Positions 1 to 6,826 of a stretch of 44,106 nt of DNA are shown one piece after another. The stretch lies in NCBI RefSeq assembly GCF_002902565.1, contig NZ_PPRC01000060.1, positions 1 to 44,106 of the forward strand, in the 5' to 3' direction. Source of the stretch: Staphylococcus petrasii (GTDB taxonomy: Bacteria > Bacillota > Bacilli > Staphylococcales > Staphylococcaceae). The position numbers and the translations under genes were made by a program. Below the pieces are notes generated by a model. It searched no databases. It saw only the letters and a program-made list of their open reading frames with translations, and had not been told where the DNA came from. Within the stretch, counting starts at the first letter, position 1, and the number at the start of each line of letters is the position of its first letter.

Positions 1-43
1 ACGTTGAGACGCGCTATAAGTTGAATTATTTAGAATTTATAAT

Positions 44-79
44 TTCCTATTGTAATATAGGAAGAGAATAGTATACAAT
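44..79 (+). promoter_or_regulatory. Probable norA promoter with an inverted repeat over the -35
   Basis: A -35 element TTGTAA (50-55) is followed by TATACA (72-77, 16-bp spacer) or TACAAT (74-79, 18-bp spacer). The -35 sits in the loop of a perfect 7-bp inverted repeat, TTCCTAT (44-50) and ATAGGAA (57-63), which looks like an operator or a small hairpin. A second -10-like TATAAT lies at 38-43 but has no good -35. S. aureus norA is known to be controlled by MgrA and NorG; whether this repeat is such a site is inference. Confidence 0.45.
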
Positions 80-158
80 GTTTCAATATTATGTAATTTT
101 TAACTAAAAATATTAATAAAATTTTACAGAGATATATTCTTTGAAAAGAGGTGACAGC

Positions 159-1331
159 ATGAAAAAACAATTATTTACATTATATTTCAATATTTTCTTA
201 ATCTTTGTAGGTATAGGATTAGTGATTCCAGTTCTACCGGTGTACTTAAAAGATTTAGGGTTAAAAGGGAGCGATCTTGGTATATTAGTCGCAGCCTTTG
301 CGCTATCCCAAATGATTATTTCACCTTTTGGAGGCACCTTAGCAGATAAATTAGGTAAAAAATTAATTATTTGTATCGGTCTTATTTTATTCGCTATTTC
401 AGAATATTTATTTGCAGTAGGTCATCATTTTTCAACATTAATTGTTTCGAGAGTTTTAGGTGGGTTTAGCGCAGGTATGGTCATGCCAGGGGTAACCGGT
501 ATGATTGCGGATATTTCGCCAGCCAAAGACAAAGCTAAGAACTTTGGTTATATGTCTGCCATTATTAATTCAGGATTTATCCTTGGACCAGGAATAGGTG
601 GCTTTCTAGCTGAATTCTCACATCGAGCGCCATTTTACTTCGCGGGTACACTCGGCGTTTTAGCATTTATTATGTCTATAATATTAATTCATAATCCACG
701 ACATGAATCGAACGAGACATTCCATAGCTTTGAACCAGAAGTCCTTACTAAAATTAATTGGAAAGTCTTTATTACACCAATTATTTTGACACTGGTCTTA
801 GCATTCGGATTATCAGCCTTTGAAACGTTATTCTCATTATATACATCTGAAAAAGCTGGCTATACACCAGGAGATATCTCAATCGCTATCGTTGGCGGTG
901 GTATCGCAGGAGCTGTTTTCCAAGTCTTCTTTTTCGATAAATTTATGAAATATATGACGGAATTAACATTTATTGTGTGGTCATTATTATACTCAGCTAT
1001 TGTGCTAGGATTACTTATATTATCCAATAGTTACTGGACAATTATGATTATTAGTTTCATTGTCTTTATTGGCTTCGATTTAATTCGTCCAGCACTTACA
1101 AACTATTACTCAAATATTGCAGGCAATCGTCAAGGTTTTGCCGGAGGTTTGAACTCTACATTTACTAGCATGGGTAACTTCATAGGCCCACTCGTAGCAG
1201 GCGCACTATTCGATATAAATTTAGAATTTCCATTATATATGTCTATCATCGTCATGTTACTTGGCATTCTTATTATTTTTATTGAAAAGGCATTGCAAAC
1301 GAAACGCCGTGCTCACAATACATCTAAATAA
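159..1331 (+). CDS. norA: NorA-type multidrug efflux MFS transporter
   Basis: This is a 390-residue major facilitator protein of the inner membrane that exports fluoroquinolones, dyes and quaternary compounds in exchange for protons. The 12-helix pattern is clear. MFS motif A (GGTLADKLGKK) is at residues 58-68, and the drug/H+ antiporter motif C (GFILGPGIGG) is at 139-148. Arg98, Glu222 and Asp307, which are important in S. aureus NorA, fall at the same numbers here. The start is ATG 159 (MKKQLF), because an AAGAGGTGA ribosome site lies just upstream; the frame extends to a TTG at 141, which would place the ribosome site inside the gene. The gene stands alone and ends in a strong terminator. 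Length and sequence match S. aureus NorA closely, so the call is firm. Confidence 0.97.
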   Translation: MKKQLFTLYFNIFLIFVGIGLVIPVLPVYLKDLGLKGSDLGILVAAFALSQMIISPFGGTLADKLGKKLIICIGLILFAISEYLFAVGHHFSTLIVSRVLGGFSAGMVMPGVTGMIADISPAKDKAKNFGYMSAIINSGFILGPGIGGFLAEFSHRAPFYFAGTLGVLAFIMSIILIHNPRHESNETFHSFEPEVLTKINWKVFITPIILTLVLAFGLSAFETLFSLYTSEKAGYTPGDISIAIVGGGIAGAVFQVFFFDKFMKYMTELTFIVWSLLYSAIVLGLLILSNSYWTIMIISFIVFIGFDLIRPALTNYYSNIAGNRQGFAGGLNSTFTSMGNFIGPLVAGALFDINLEFPLYMSIIVMLLGILIIFIEKALQTKRRAHNTSK

Positions 1332-1341
1332 ACCTACACTA

Positions 1342-1390
1342 AACCTCTCTAGTTAATATGAAAATATTAACTAGAGAGGTTATTGTTTTT
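1342..1390 (+). terminator. Intrinsic terminator after norA
   Basis: A perfect 18-bp stem (1342-1359 with 1364-1381) has a four-base GAAA loop. It is followed by a T-rich tail from 1382. Confidence 0.92.
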
Positions 1391-1436
1391 TACATTTAAG
1401 TTGTTAATATGTAACAATATCAAGTCGTTAGGTAAT

Positions 1437-1462
1437 ATAACTGTTACAAAGATTACAGTTAT
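1437..1462. promoter_or_regulatory. Inverted repeat, possible operator
   Basis: ATAACTGT (1437-1444) and ACAGTTAT (1455-1462) form a perfect 8-bp inverted repeat with a 10-bp centre. It lies about 70 bp upstream of the next gene. A second small repeat, TTGTTA (1401-1406) with TAACAA (1412-1417), lies before it. No T-run follows, so an operator is more likely than a terminator. I do not recognise the regulator. Confidence 0.35.
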
Positions 1463-1533
1463 TTTAAATTGCAGTCTACATAATTATTTTTGCCCATTTC
1501 TATGTTAAGATAAGAAAAAATTTAGAGAGAAAT

Positions 1534-2019
1534 GTGGGTAAGGAGATGAACTTTAAAAACATACTATTAGGTATGGTAGCTATTATTTTATCAATTTGCT
1601 TAGCTTTTTTACTGTTTATCGCAACAAATCAAGATGCCTTAGCTAAAGTACATCACACGATTTCTTCATTTTCAAAAATGGGAAAAGTATCAGCAGCCAA
1701 AGATATATTAAATATTAGTAGCAACCATACGGCAAAAGCATCCGAAAAGAATGCAGCAGAACAAAAAGCGGAAATTCGTTATAATCAACTACAACAAAAC
1801 AATACTGAGCCGACACATACGTATTCAGCTGAAGAATGCAAAATTATTGCTGAGAATTATTCAAAGCAACATTACGGGAAAGCAATGCAACTGAATCAAA
1901 CAGATGAAAACAATCAAGATGTGACATTTACGCTTCAATCTGACAACAGCAAGCAACAAAACGAAATCGCAATTAATAAGATGGGTAAAATTGAACCAAT
2001 AACAGCAACTAATAAGTGA
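1534..2019 (+). CDS. Hypothetical membrane-anchored extracellular protein
   Basis: A 161-residue protein that I do not recognise. One hydrophobic segment at about residues 8-30 is followed by a small residue and charged region, so it is either a single-pass membrane anchor or an uncleaved signal. The rest is hydrophilic, Gln/Asn/Lys-rich and probably outside the cell. The last 70 residues (AEECKIIAENYSKQHYG onward, ending in a pattern EIAINKMGKIE) resemble in layout a PepSY-type fold, but this is only a weak impression. The start is uncertain: GTG 1534 has a weak AGAGAG ribosome site about 4 bases upstream, while ATG 1546 has AAGGAG directly against it with no spacer. A gene of unknown function lies at the same place in S. 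aureus, as far as I recall. It is monocistronic between two terminators. Confidence 0.7.
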   Translation: MGKEMNFKNILLGMVAIILSICLAFLLFIATNQDALAKVHHTISSFSKMGKVSAAKDILNISSNHTAKASEKNAAEQKAEIRYNQLQQNNTEPTHTYSAEECKIIAENYSKQHYGKAMQLNQTDENNQDVTFTLQSDNSKQQNEIAINKMGKIEPITATNK

Positions 2020-2020
2020 T

Positions 2021-2058
2021 AGCGCCTTTTCTATGAGTAGGAAAGTGCGCTTTTTTTC
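2021..2058 (+). terminator. Intrinsic terminator
   Basis: An imperfect stem (AGCGC from 2021 pairing with GCGCT ending at 2051) is followed by a run of Ts (2051-2057). It begins right at the stop codon of the hypothetical gene. Confidence 0.8.
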
Positions 2059-2110
2059 TATTTAAACAAAATAGTAGTAGAATAAAGTCGAGTATTAACG
2101 AGGTGATAAA

Positions 2111-2590
2111 ATGAAGCATAAGAAAACAAATGCTATGCGTATGTTAGATAGAGCGAAGATTGATTATGAAGTGAGAACTTACGAAGTGGGCGATGGTCAT
2201 ATGGATGGTAAAGCGATTGCTCATATTGTCGGGGCTAATATGGAAGATGTTTATAAGACATTAGTGTTAGAAAATGCAAACCATGATCACTTTGTCTTTG
2301 TGATACCTGTAAATGAAACATTAGATTTAAAAGAAGCGGCGCATGTAGTTAATGAGAAGAAACTTACTTTAATGCCAATGGAGAATTTAAAACAAGTGAC
2401 AGGTTATATTCGTGGTGGCTGTTCACCAGTAGGAATGAAACATCTATTTAAGACTACTATTGATCAATCGGCATTAGATAGAGAAAAAATACATGTGAGT
2501 GGAGGCCAACGTGGTATTCAAATCGTGGTCAACGTTAATGATTTAATTGACATTACTCATGCACAAACAGCCAATATCCTTCAAAAATAA
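2111..2590 (+). CDS. ybaK: Cys-tRNA(Pro) deacylase, YbaK/EbsC family
   Basis: A 159-residue cytoplasmic editing enzyme of the YbaK family, which hydrolyses Cys (and some Ala) wrongly attached to tRNA-Pro. The invariant lysine is Lys49 in VYKTLVL. The family loop GYIRGGCSPVG is at residues 98-108, and the terminal SGGQRG motif is also present. The length is typical for the single-domain family. GAGGTG lies 7 bases before the ATG. The gene is alone, between two terminators. Its precise tRNA specificity is taken from the family, not from the sequence. Confidence 0.93.
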   Translation: MKHKKTNAMRMLDRAKIDYEVRTYEVGDGHMDGKAIAHIVGANMEDVYKTLVLENANHDHFVFVIPVNETLDLKEAAHVVNEKKLTLMPMENLKQVTGYIRGGCSPVGMKHLFKTTIDQSALDREKIHVSGGQRGIQIVVNVNDLIDITHAQTANILQK

Positions 2591-2602
2591 TGAAATGTAT
2601 TA

Positions 2603-2653
2603 ACAGATATTGCTTAAATACGAGTTAAGAAGGCAATATCTGTCATTTTTTTT
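2603..2653 (+). terminator. Intrinsic terminator after ybaK
   Basis: ACAGATATTGC (2603-2613) pairs with GCAATATCTGT (2633-2643). Eight Ts follow at 2646-2653. The T-run runs directly into the regulatory repeats of the fructose operon. Confidence 0.9.
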
Positions 2654-2660
2654 AGATATT

Positions 2661-2700
2661 TTGAATGTTTTTGAATGTTTTTGATAATTTTTGATTGAAA
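2661..2700 (+). promoter_or_regulatory. Four 10-bp direct repeats, probable FruR operator
   Basis: Four adjacent 10-bp units start at 2661, 2671, 2681 and 2691. The first two are identical (TTGAATGTTT), the third is TTGATAATTT and the fourth is TTGATTGAAA. The fourth overlaps the -35 box. In Lactococcus lactis, FruR control of the fru operon depends on four adjacent 10-bp direct repeats, and the layout here is the same, so this is very probably the FruR site. Fructose-1-phosphate is the inducer known for that family. Confidence 0.8.
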
Positions 2701-2723
2701 AATGTAAGCGCACACATTATAAT
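2695..2723 (+). promoter_or_regulatory. fru operon promoter with CcpA cre site in the spacer
   Basis: The -35 TTGAAA (2695-2700) and -10 TATAAT (2718-2723) are 17 bp apart. A catabolite-responsive element, TGTAAGCGCACACA (2703-2716), fills the spacer and fits the TGWAANCGNTNWCA consensus at nearly every place. CcpA bound here would block RNA polymerase, giving glucose repression. Together with the upstream FruR repeats this gives control by both fructose and glucose. Confidence 0.88.
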
Positions 2724-2746
2724 TTGAGGTGAAGAGGGGTGAGGTA

Positions 2747-3508
2747 ATGATTTCGGAAAAACGACATGACATTATACTACAAGAACTGAAGAAAACTAAC
2801 TTTTTGACCCTTCAAGAATTGATTGAACGCACAGGTTGTAGTGCTTCAACGGTAAGAAGAGATTTATCAAAGTTACAACAATTAGGCCGTCTTCAACGTG
2901 TTCACGGAGGAGCGATGCTTAATAGCAAGAGAAATAGTGAACCAGTACTTTCTGAAAAATTATCGTTGAATTTAAAAGAAAAACGAGAAATTGGGAAAGT
3001 AGCTGCACAATTAATTCAAGATAATGATTGTATTTTTATGGATGCCGGTTCTTCTACAATTGAAATGATTCCTTTTATAAAAGCGAAAAATATTGTAGTG
3101 GTAACTAATGGTCTTACGCATGTGGAAAAACTTTTGAATCAAGGTATTAAAACATTAATGATAGGTGGGGAAGTCAAAGCCACTACACTTGCAACAGTAG
3201 GAGCAAGTGCATTACATACTTTAGGTCGTTATTGTTTCGATAAGGCATTTTTAGGAATGAATGGTATTGATCTAAAATATGGTTTTACTACGCCAGATGA
3301 AAAAGAAGCATTGATTAAGGAAAAGGCGATTGAACAAGCAACACAATCTTATATTTTACTTGATCAATCAAAACTAGATGAAGTTTATTTTGCGCATGTT
3401 CCAATAGGCAATCACAAAGTTGAATTAATCGTATCTAAACAAGTAAAGCTGCATAAGCACTACGCTAAATATAGAGATAAATATCAATTTTTAGGAGGAG
3501 AGTCATGA
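2747..3508 (+). CDS. fruR: DeoR-family repressor of the fructose operon
   Basis: A 253-residue transcription factor. The N-terminal helix-turn-helix (about residues 18-57, with TVRRDLSKLQQLGRLQRVHGG) is the DeoR signature. The rest is a DeoRC sugar-phosphate sensor domain, with VVTNGLTHVEKL and the family block FDKAFLGMNGID. It should repress its own operon and release DNA on binding fructose-1-phosphate, made by FruA and consumed by FruK. The start is ATG 2747 (MISEKRHD), with GGGGTGAG about 6 bases upstream; the in-frame GTG at 2729 lies too close to the promoter. The stop overlaps the fruK start by ATGA, so the two are translationally coupled. Confidence 0.93.
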   Translation: MISEKRHDIILQELKKTNFLTLQELIERTGCSASTVRRDLSKLQQLGRLQRVHGGAMLNSKRNSEPVLSEKLSLNLKEKREIGKVAAQLIQDNDCIFMDAGSSTIEMIPFIKAKNIVVVTNGLTHVEKLLNQGIKTLMIGGEVKATTLATVGASALHTLGRYCFDKAFLGMNGIDLKYGFTTPDEKEALIKEKAIEQATQSYILLDQSKLDEVYFAHVPIGNHKVELIVSKQVKLHKHYAKYRDKYQFLGGES

Positions 3509-4425
3509 TTTACACAGTAACGTTTAATCCATCCATTGATTACATTATGTTTACGGATGGTTTTGAACTTAAAGGTTTAAATAGAGCCAAAGCAACGTAT
3601 AAATTTGCTGGGGGCAAAGGCATCAATGTATCACGTGTGTTAAAGACACTAGGTGTTCAATCGACTGCTTTAGGCTTTGCTGGAGGCTTTCCAGGAGATT
3701 TTATCGCTAATACTCTACAACAAAGTGATATTAAAACAGATTTCATCAAAGTAGATGATGATACACGTATTAACGTTAAATTGAAATCTGGCGATGAAAC
3801 AGAAATTAATGCCCCAGGTCCTAATGTGACGGATGAACAATTCCAGGCATTGTTAACTCAAATTAAACAAACAACTTCAGAAGATACAGTTATCGTAGCT
3901 GGTAGCGTTCCGAAAAGTATTCCAAGTGATGCTTACGCTCAAATAGCTAGCATTACGCAACAAACAGGCGCTAAATTAGTAGTCGATGCTGAAAAAGACT
4001 TAGTTAATACAGTATTGAAATATCAACCATTGTTTATTAAACCAAATAAAGATGAGTTGGAAGAAATGTTTAATATGACAGTTACTAGTGACGAAGATGT
4101 TGTGAAATATGGTAGAGAAATTTTAAAAGAGGGTGCTCAATCTGTCATTATTTCTTTAGGTGGCGATGGGGCTATCTATATTGATGATAAACGCAGTATT
4201 AAAGCACAAAATCCTAAAGGACAAGTCGTGAATACTGTGGGTTCTGGAGACAGTACAGTTGCTGGTATGGTAGCTGGTCTAGAATATGGTTTATCACTAG
4301 AAGAAGCTTTTCAACAAGCAGTAGCTTCTGGGACAGCTACAGCATTTACAGAAGATTTAGCGACTATTGAGGATATAGAAAATATTAAATCACAAGTTAC
4401 TGTTACAGTACTTGATGGGGAGTGA
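3505..4425 (+). CDS. fruK: 1-phosphofructokinase
   Basis: A 306-residue PfkB-family kinase that turns fructose-1-phosphate and ATP into fructose-1,6-bisphosphate, feeding glycolysis. The first PfkB signature, GGKGINVSRVLKTLG, is at residues 36-50. The second is GSGDS at 246-250, with Asp249 as the catalytic base. The N-terminus (TVTFNPSIDY) is typical of the LacC/FruK branch. AGGAGGAG precedes the ATG, which overlaps the fruR stop codon. A gap of five bases separates it from fruA. Position between fruR and fruA selects FruK over tagatose-6-phosphate kinase. Confidence 0.95.
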   Translation: MIYTVTFNPSIDYIMFTDGFELKGLNRAKATYKFAGGKGINVSRVLKTLGVQSTALGFAGGFPGDFIANTLQQSDIKTDFIKVDDDTRINVKLKSGDETEINAPGPNVTDEQFQALLTQIKQTTSEDTVIVAGSVPKSIPSDAYAQIASITQQTGAKLVVDAEKDLVNTVLKYQPLFIKPNKDELEEMFNMTVTSDEDVVKYGREILKEGAQSVIISLGGDGAIYIDDKRSIKAQNPKGQVVNTVGSGDSTVAGMVAGLEYGLSLEEAFQQAVASGTATAFTEDLATIEDIENIKSQVTVTVLDGE

Positions 4426-4430
4426 AATAG

Positions 4431-6404
4431 ATGAGAATTACAGAATTACTAACTAAATCAACGATTGCGATGGATTTATCAGCTACAGATAAAAATGGCG
4501 TTATCGATGAATTAGTTAATCAATTAGATAAAGCTGGCAAATTAAGTGATATTGCGCAATTTAAAGAAGCTATTCACAATCGTGAATCACAAAGTACAAC
4601 TGGTATTGGTGAAGGTATTGCCATTCCACATGCTAAAGTGGCTGCCGTAAAATCTCCAGCAATCGCTTTTGGTAAATCTAAAGCTGGCGTTGATTATCAA
4701 AGTTTAGACGGACAACCTGCACACTTATTCTTCATGATTGCTGCTCCAGAAGGTGGCGCACAAACACACTTAGATGCATTAGCTAAGTTATCAGGTATTT
4801 TAATGGATGACAAAGTAAGAGAAAACTTATTACATGCTAATTCTCCAGAAGAAGTACTTCAAATCATTGATAATGCAGATGATGAAGCGACTAAAGAAGA
4901 AGAAAAAGAGGCGCAAGAACAAGAAGCTGCTACAGCTGGCGCGGCAACTACAGGCGCTACAACTCAAGATTCAAACGAACCATATGTACTTGCAGTAACA
5001 GCTTGTCCTACAGGTATCGCTCATACTTATATGGCTCGTGACGCTTTGAAAAAACAAGCTGATAAAATGGGAGTTAAAATTAAAGTTGAAACAAATGGTT
5101 CTGGTGGTATTAAAAACCATTTAACACAACAAGACATTGAAAGAGCAACAGGTGTAATCGTTGCAGCTGACGTACATGTTGAAACAGATCGTTTCGATGA
5201 TAAAAACGTTGTTGAAGTACCAGTTGCCGATGGTATTAAACGTCCAGAAGAATTGATTAATACTGCACTTGATACAAGTCGTAAACCTTTCGTAGCTCGT
5301 GGAGAAAGTTCAAAATCTAAAGCTGGTGAAAGTAACGAAAAGCAAAGTTTCGGTAAAGCATTTTATAAACACTTAATGAATGGTGTTTCAAATATGTTAC
5401 CACTTGTTATCGCTGGTGGTATCTTAATGGCAATTGTATTCTTATTCGGAGCTAACTCATTCGATCCTAAGAGTGCTGAACATAATGCATTTGCTGAACA
5501 ATTATGGAACATCGGTAATAAGAGTGCCTTCGCGTTAATCATTCCAATTTTAGCTGGTTTCATTGCACGTAGTATTGCAGATAAACCAGGTTTCGCAGCT
5601 GGTTTAGTTGGCGGTATGTTAGCTATTTCAGGTGGTTCAGGATTTATCGGTGGTATTATTGCAGGTTTCTTAGCAGGTTACTTAACTCAAGGTATTAAAT
5701 ATATTACTCGTGGTTTACCACAAGCTTTAGAAGGTTTAAAACCAACATTAATTTATCCGTTATTAAGTGTGACAATCACTGGTTTATTAATGATTTATGT
5801 ATTTAACCCTCCAGCAGCATGGTTAAATAACTTATTATTAAATGGCTTAAACAGCTTATCAGGTTCAAACATTATGTTACTTGGTTTAGTTATCGGTGCA
5901 ATGATGGCTATCGATATGGGTGGTCCATTCAACAAAGCTGCATACGTATTCGCAACAGCTGCTTTAACTGAAGGTAACGCAGCACCAATTACAGCAGCTA
6001 TGGTTGGTGGTATGATTCCACCATTAGCAATTGCGACAGCAATGGTCATTTTCAAACGTAAATTTACTAAAGAACAACGTGGTTCAATCGTACCAAACTA
6101 TGTAATGGGACTTTCATTCATCACAGAAGGTGCAATTCCATTCGCAGCAGCTGACCCATTACGTGTAATTCCATCAATGATGGTAGGTTCAGGTGTTGGT
6201 GGCGCTATCGCATTAGCACTAGGTTCAAGAATTAACGCGCCACACGGTGGTATCATCGTTATCGCAGCTACAGACTTTAGCCACATCGTACAAACATTAA
6301 TCGCTTTAGTCGTAGGTACTTTAGTTTCAGCGTTTATGTACGGTATCTTAAAACCTAAATTAACACATGATGAAATTAAAGCATCTGAATCTATGGATGA
6401 ATAA
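4431..6404 (+). CDS. fruA: Fructose PTS enzyme IIABC
   Basis: A 657-residue phosphotransferase permease that imports fructose and phosphorylates it at carbon 1. The domains run A-B-C. IIA covers about residues 1-148, with the phosphorylated His67 in IAIPHAKV. A flexible Glu/Ala/Thr-rich linker lies at about 149-182. IIB covers about 185-285, with the phosphocysteine Cys192 in TACPTGIAHTYMA. IIC follows from about 310, with roughly ten glycine-rich membrane helices. All domains are complete. It is the last gene of fruR-fruK-fruA and ends at a terminator. In S. aureus, as I recall, nagA follows here; it is missing from this window. Confidence 0.95.
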   Translation: MRITELLTKSTIAMDLSATDKNGVIDELVNQLDKAGKLSDIAQFKEAIHNRESQSTTGIGEGIAIPHAKVAAVKSPAIAFGKSKAGVDYQSLDGQPAHLFFMIAAPEGGAQTHLDALAKLSGILMDDKVRENLLHANSPEEVLQIIDNADDEATKEEEKEAQEQEAATAGAATTGATTQDSNEPYVLAVTACPTGIAHTYMARDALKKQADKMGVKIKVETNGSGGIKNHLTQQDIERATGVIVAADVHVETDRFDDKNVVEVPVADGIKRPEELINTALDTSRKPFVARGESSKSKAGESNEKQSFGKAFYKHLMNGVSNMLPLVIAGGILMAIVFLFGANSFDPKSAEHNAFAEQLWNIGNKSAFALIIPILAGFIARSIADKPGFAAGLVGGMLAISGGSGFIGGIIAGFLAGYLTQGIKYITRGLPQALEGLKPTLIYPLLSVTITGLLMIYVFNPPAAWLNNLLLNGLNSLSGSNIMLLGLVIGAMMAIDMGGPFNKAAYVFATAALTEGNAAPITAAMVGGMIPPLAIATAMVIFKRKFTKEQRGSIVPNYVMGLSFITEGAIPFAAADPLRVIPSMMVGSGVGGAIALALGSRINAPHGGIIVIAATDFSHIVQTLIALVVGTLVSAFMYGILKPKLTHDEIKASESMDE

Positions 6405-6419
6405 TATAGTAGATTAATC

Positions 6420-6457
6420 GATCTCTTGCTCTTGAAAAATAGGGCAAGAGATTTTTA
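6420..6457 (+). terminator. Intrinsic terminator after fruA
   Basis: ATCTCTTGC (6421-6429) pairs with GCAAGAGAT (6444-6452). A T-rich tail follows. Confidence 0.9.
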
Positions 6458-6823
6458 TTTAAAATGGATGTTAAAACATGCAAAAATGGGTAGACATATG
6501 AGAGTATAGAATAGAAGGAAAAAGGTTTAGCTATAAAGAACTTATGCTCTGGGAAATCCTAAATGTTTTTGTCTAGACCTTCCTTGACTATTATGCAATC
6601 TTAGTTTTAAATGATAAGTTGTAACTTTTCAATTAAAAGAGTTACATTCAACTATTTATAATTAATATATGATAAAATAAAAGTAATACATTTTTTCGGG
6701 GGTGTCGCAATGGGAAGGTCTTAACATGTGAATATATTGTAATTAGGCAGAACGCAATAAATCCGTGTTACTCATATGGGACACATAATATTTGGAGGTG
6801 AATCCCTAGAAATAGGGAATTAA
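6458..6823 (+). promoter_or_regulatory. Long leader region of mpfA with mini-ORF and hairpins
   Basis: About 365 bases without a full gene. An imperfect inverted repeat (about 6516-6530 with 6573-6585) and a smaller one (GTAAC 6621-6625 with GTTAC 6641-6645) lie in the first half. At 6710-6724 there is a four-codon reading frame, ATG GGA AGG TCT TAA (M-G-R-S), with a strong CGGGGGTG ribosome site six bases upstream. GTGTC (6702-6706) can pair with GACAC (6780-6784). The GC-richer block from 6696 to 6800 looks like a structured RNA, but I do not recognise it as an M-box, T-box, ydaO or yybP riboswitch. A Mg2+-responsive leader would fit the gene but is inference. Confidence 0.45.
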
Positions 6824-6826
6824 TTG
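6794..6826 (+). promoter_or_regulatory. Ribosome site separated from a TTG start by a GAAA hairpin
   Basis: A strong Shine-Dalgarno sequence, GGAGGTG (6794-6800), lies 23 bases before the TTG start at 6824, too far for normal use. Between them TCCCTA (6803-6808), GAAA loop (6809-6812) and TAGGGA (6813-6818) form a perfect 6-bp hairpin with a GNRA tetraloop. Folding would bring the ribosome site within a normal distance of the TTG. There is a TAA directly before the TTG, so no longer frame is possible, and no start codon lies at normal spacing from GGAGGTG. Confidence 0.65.

Noticed and set aside
6656..6670. PerR-like box TTATAATTAATATAT before mpfA
   Set aside because: It matches 13 of 15 places, but the consensus is almost pure A and T, so such matches are common in this DNA. 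There is no functional reason to expect it.
6696..6800. M-box, T-box or other known riboswitch before mpfA
   Set aside because: I compared the block by eye with the conserved cores of these classes and found none of them. It is kept only as an unidentified leader.
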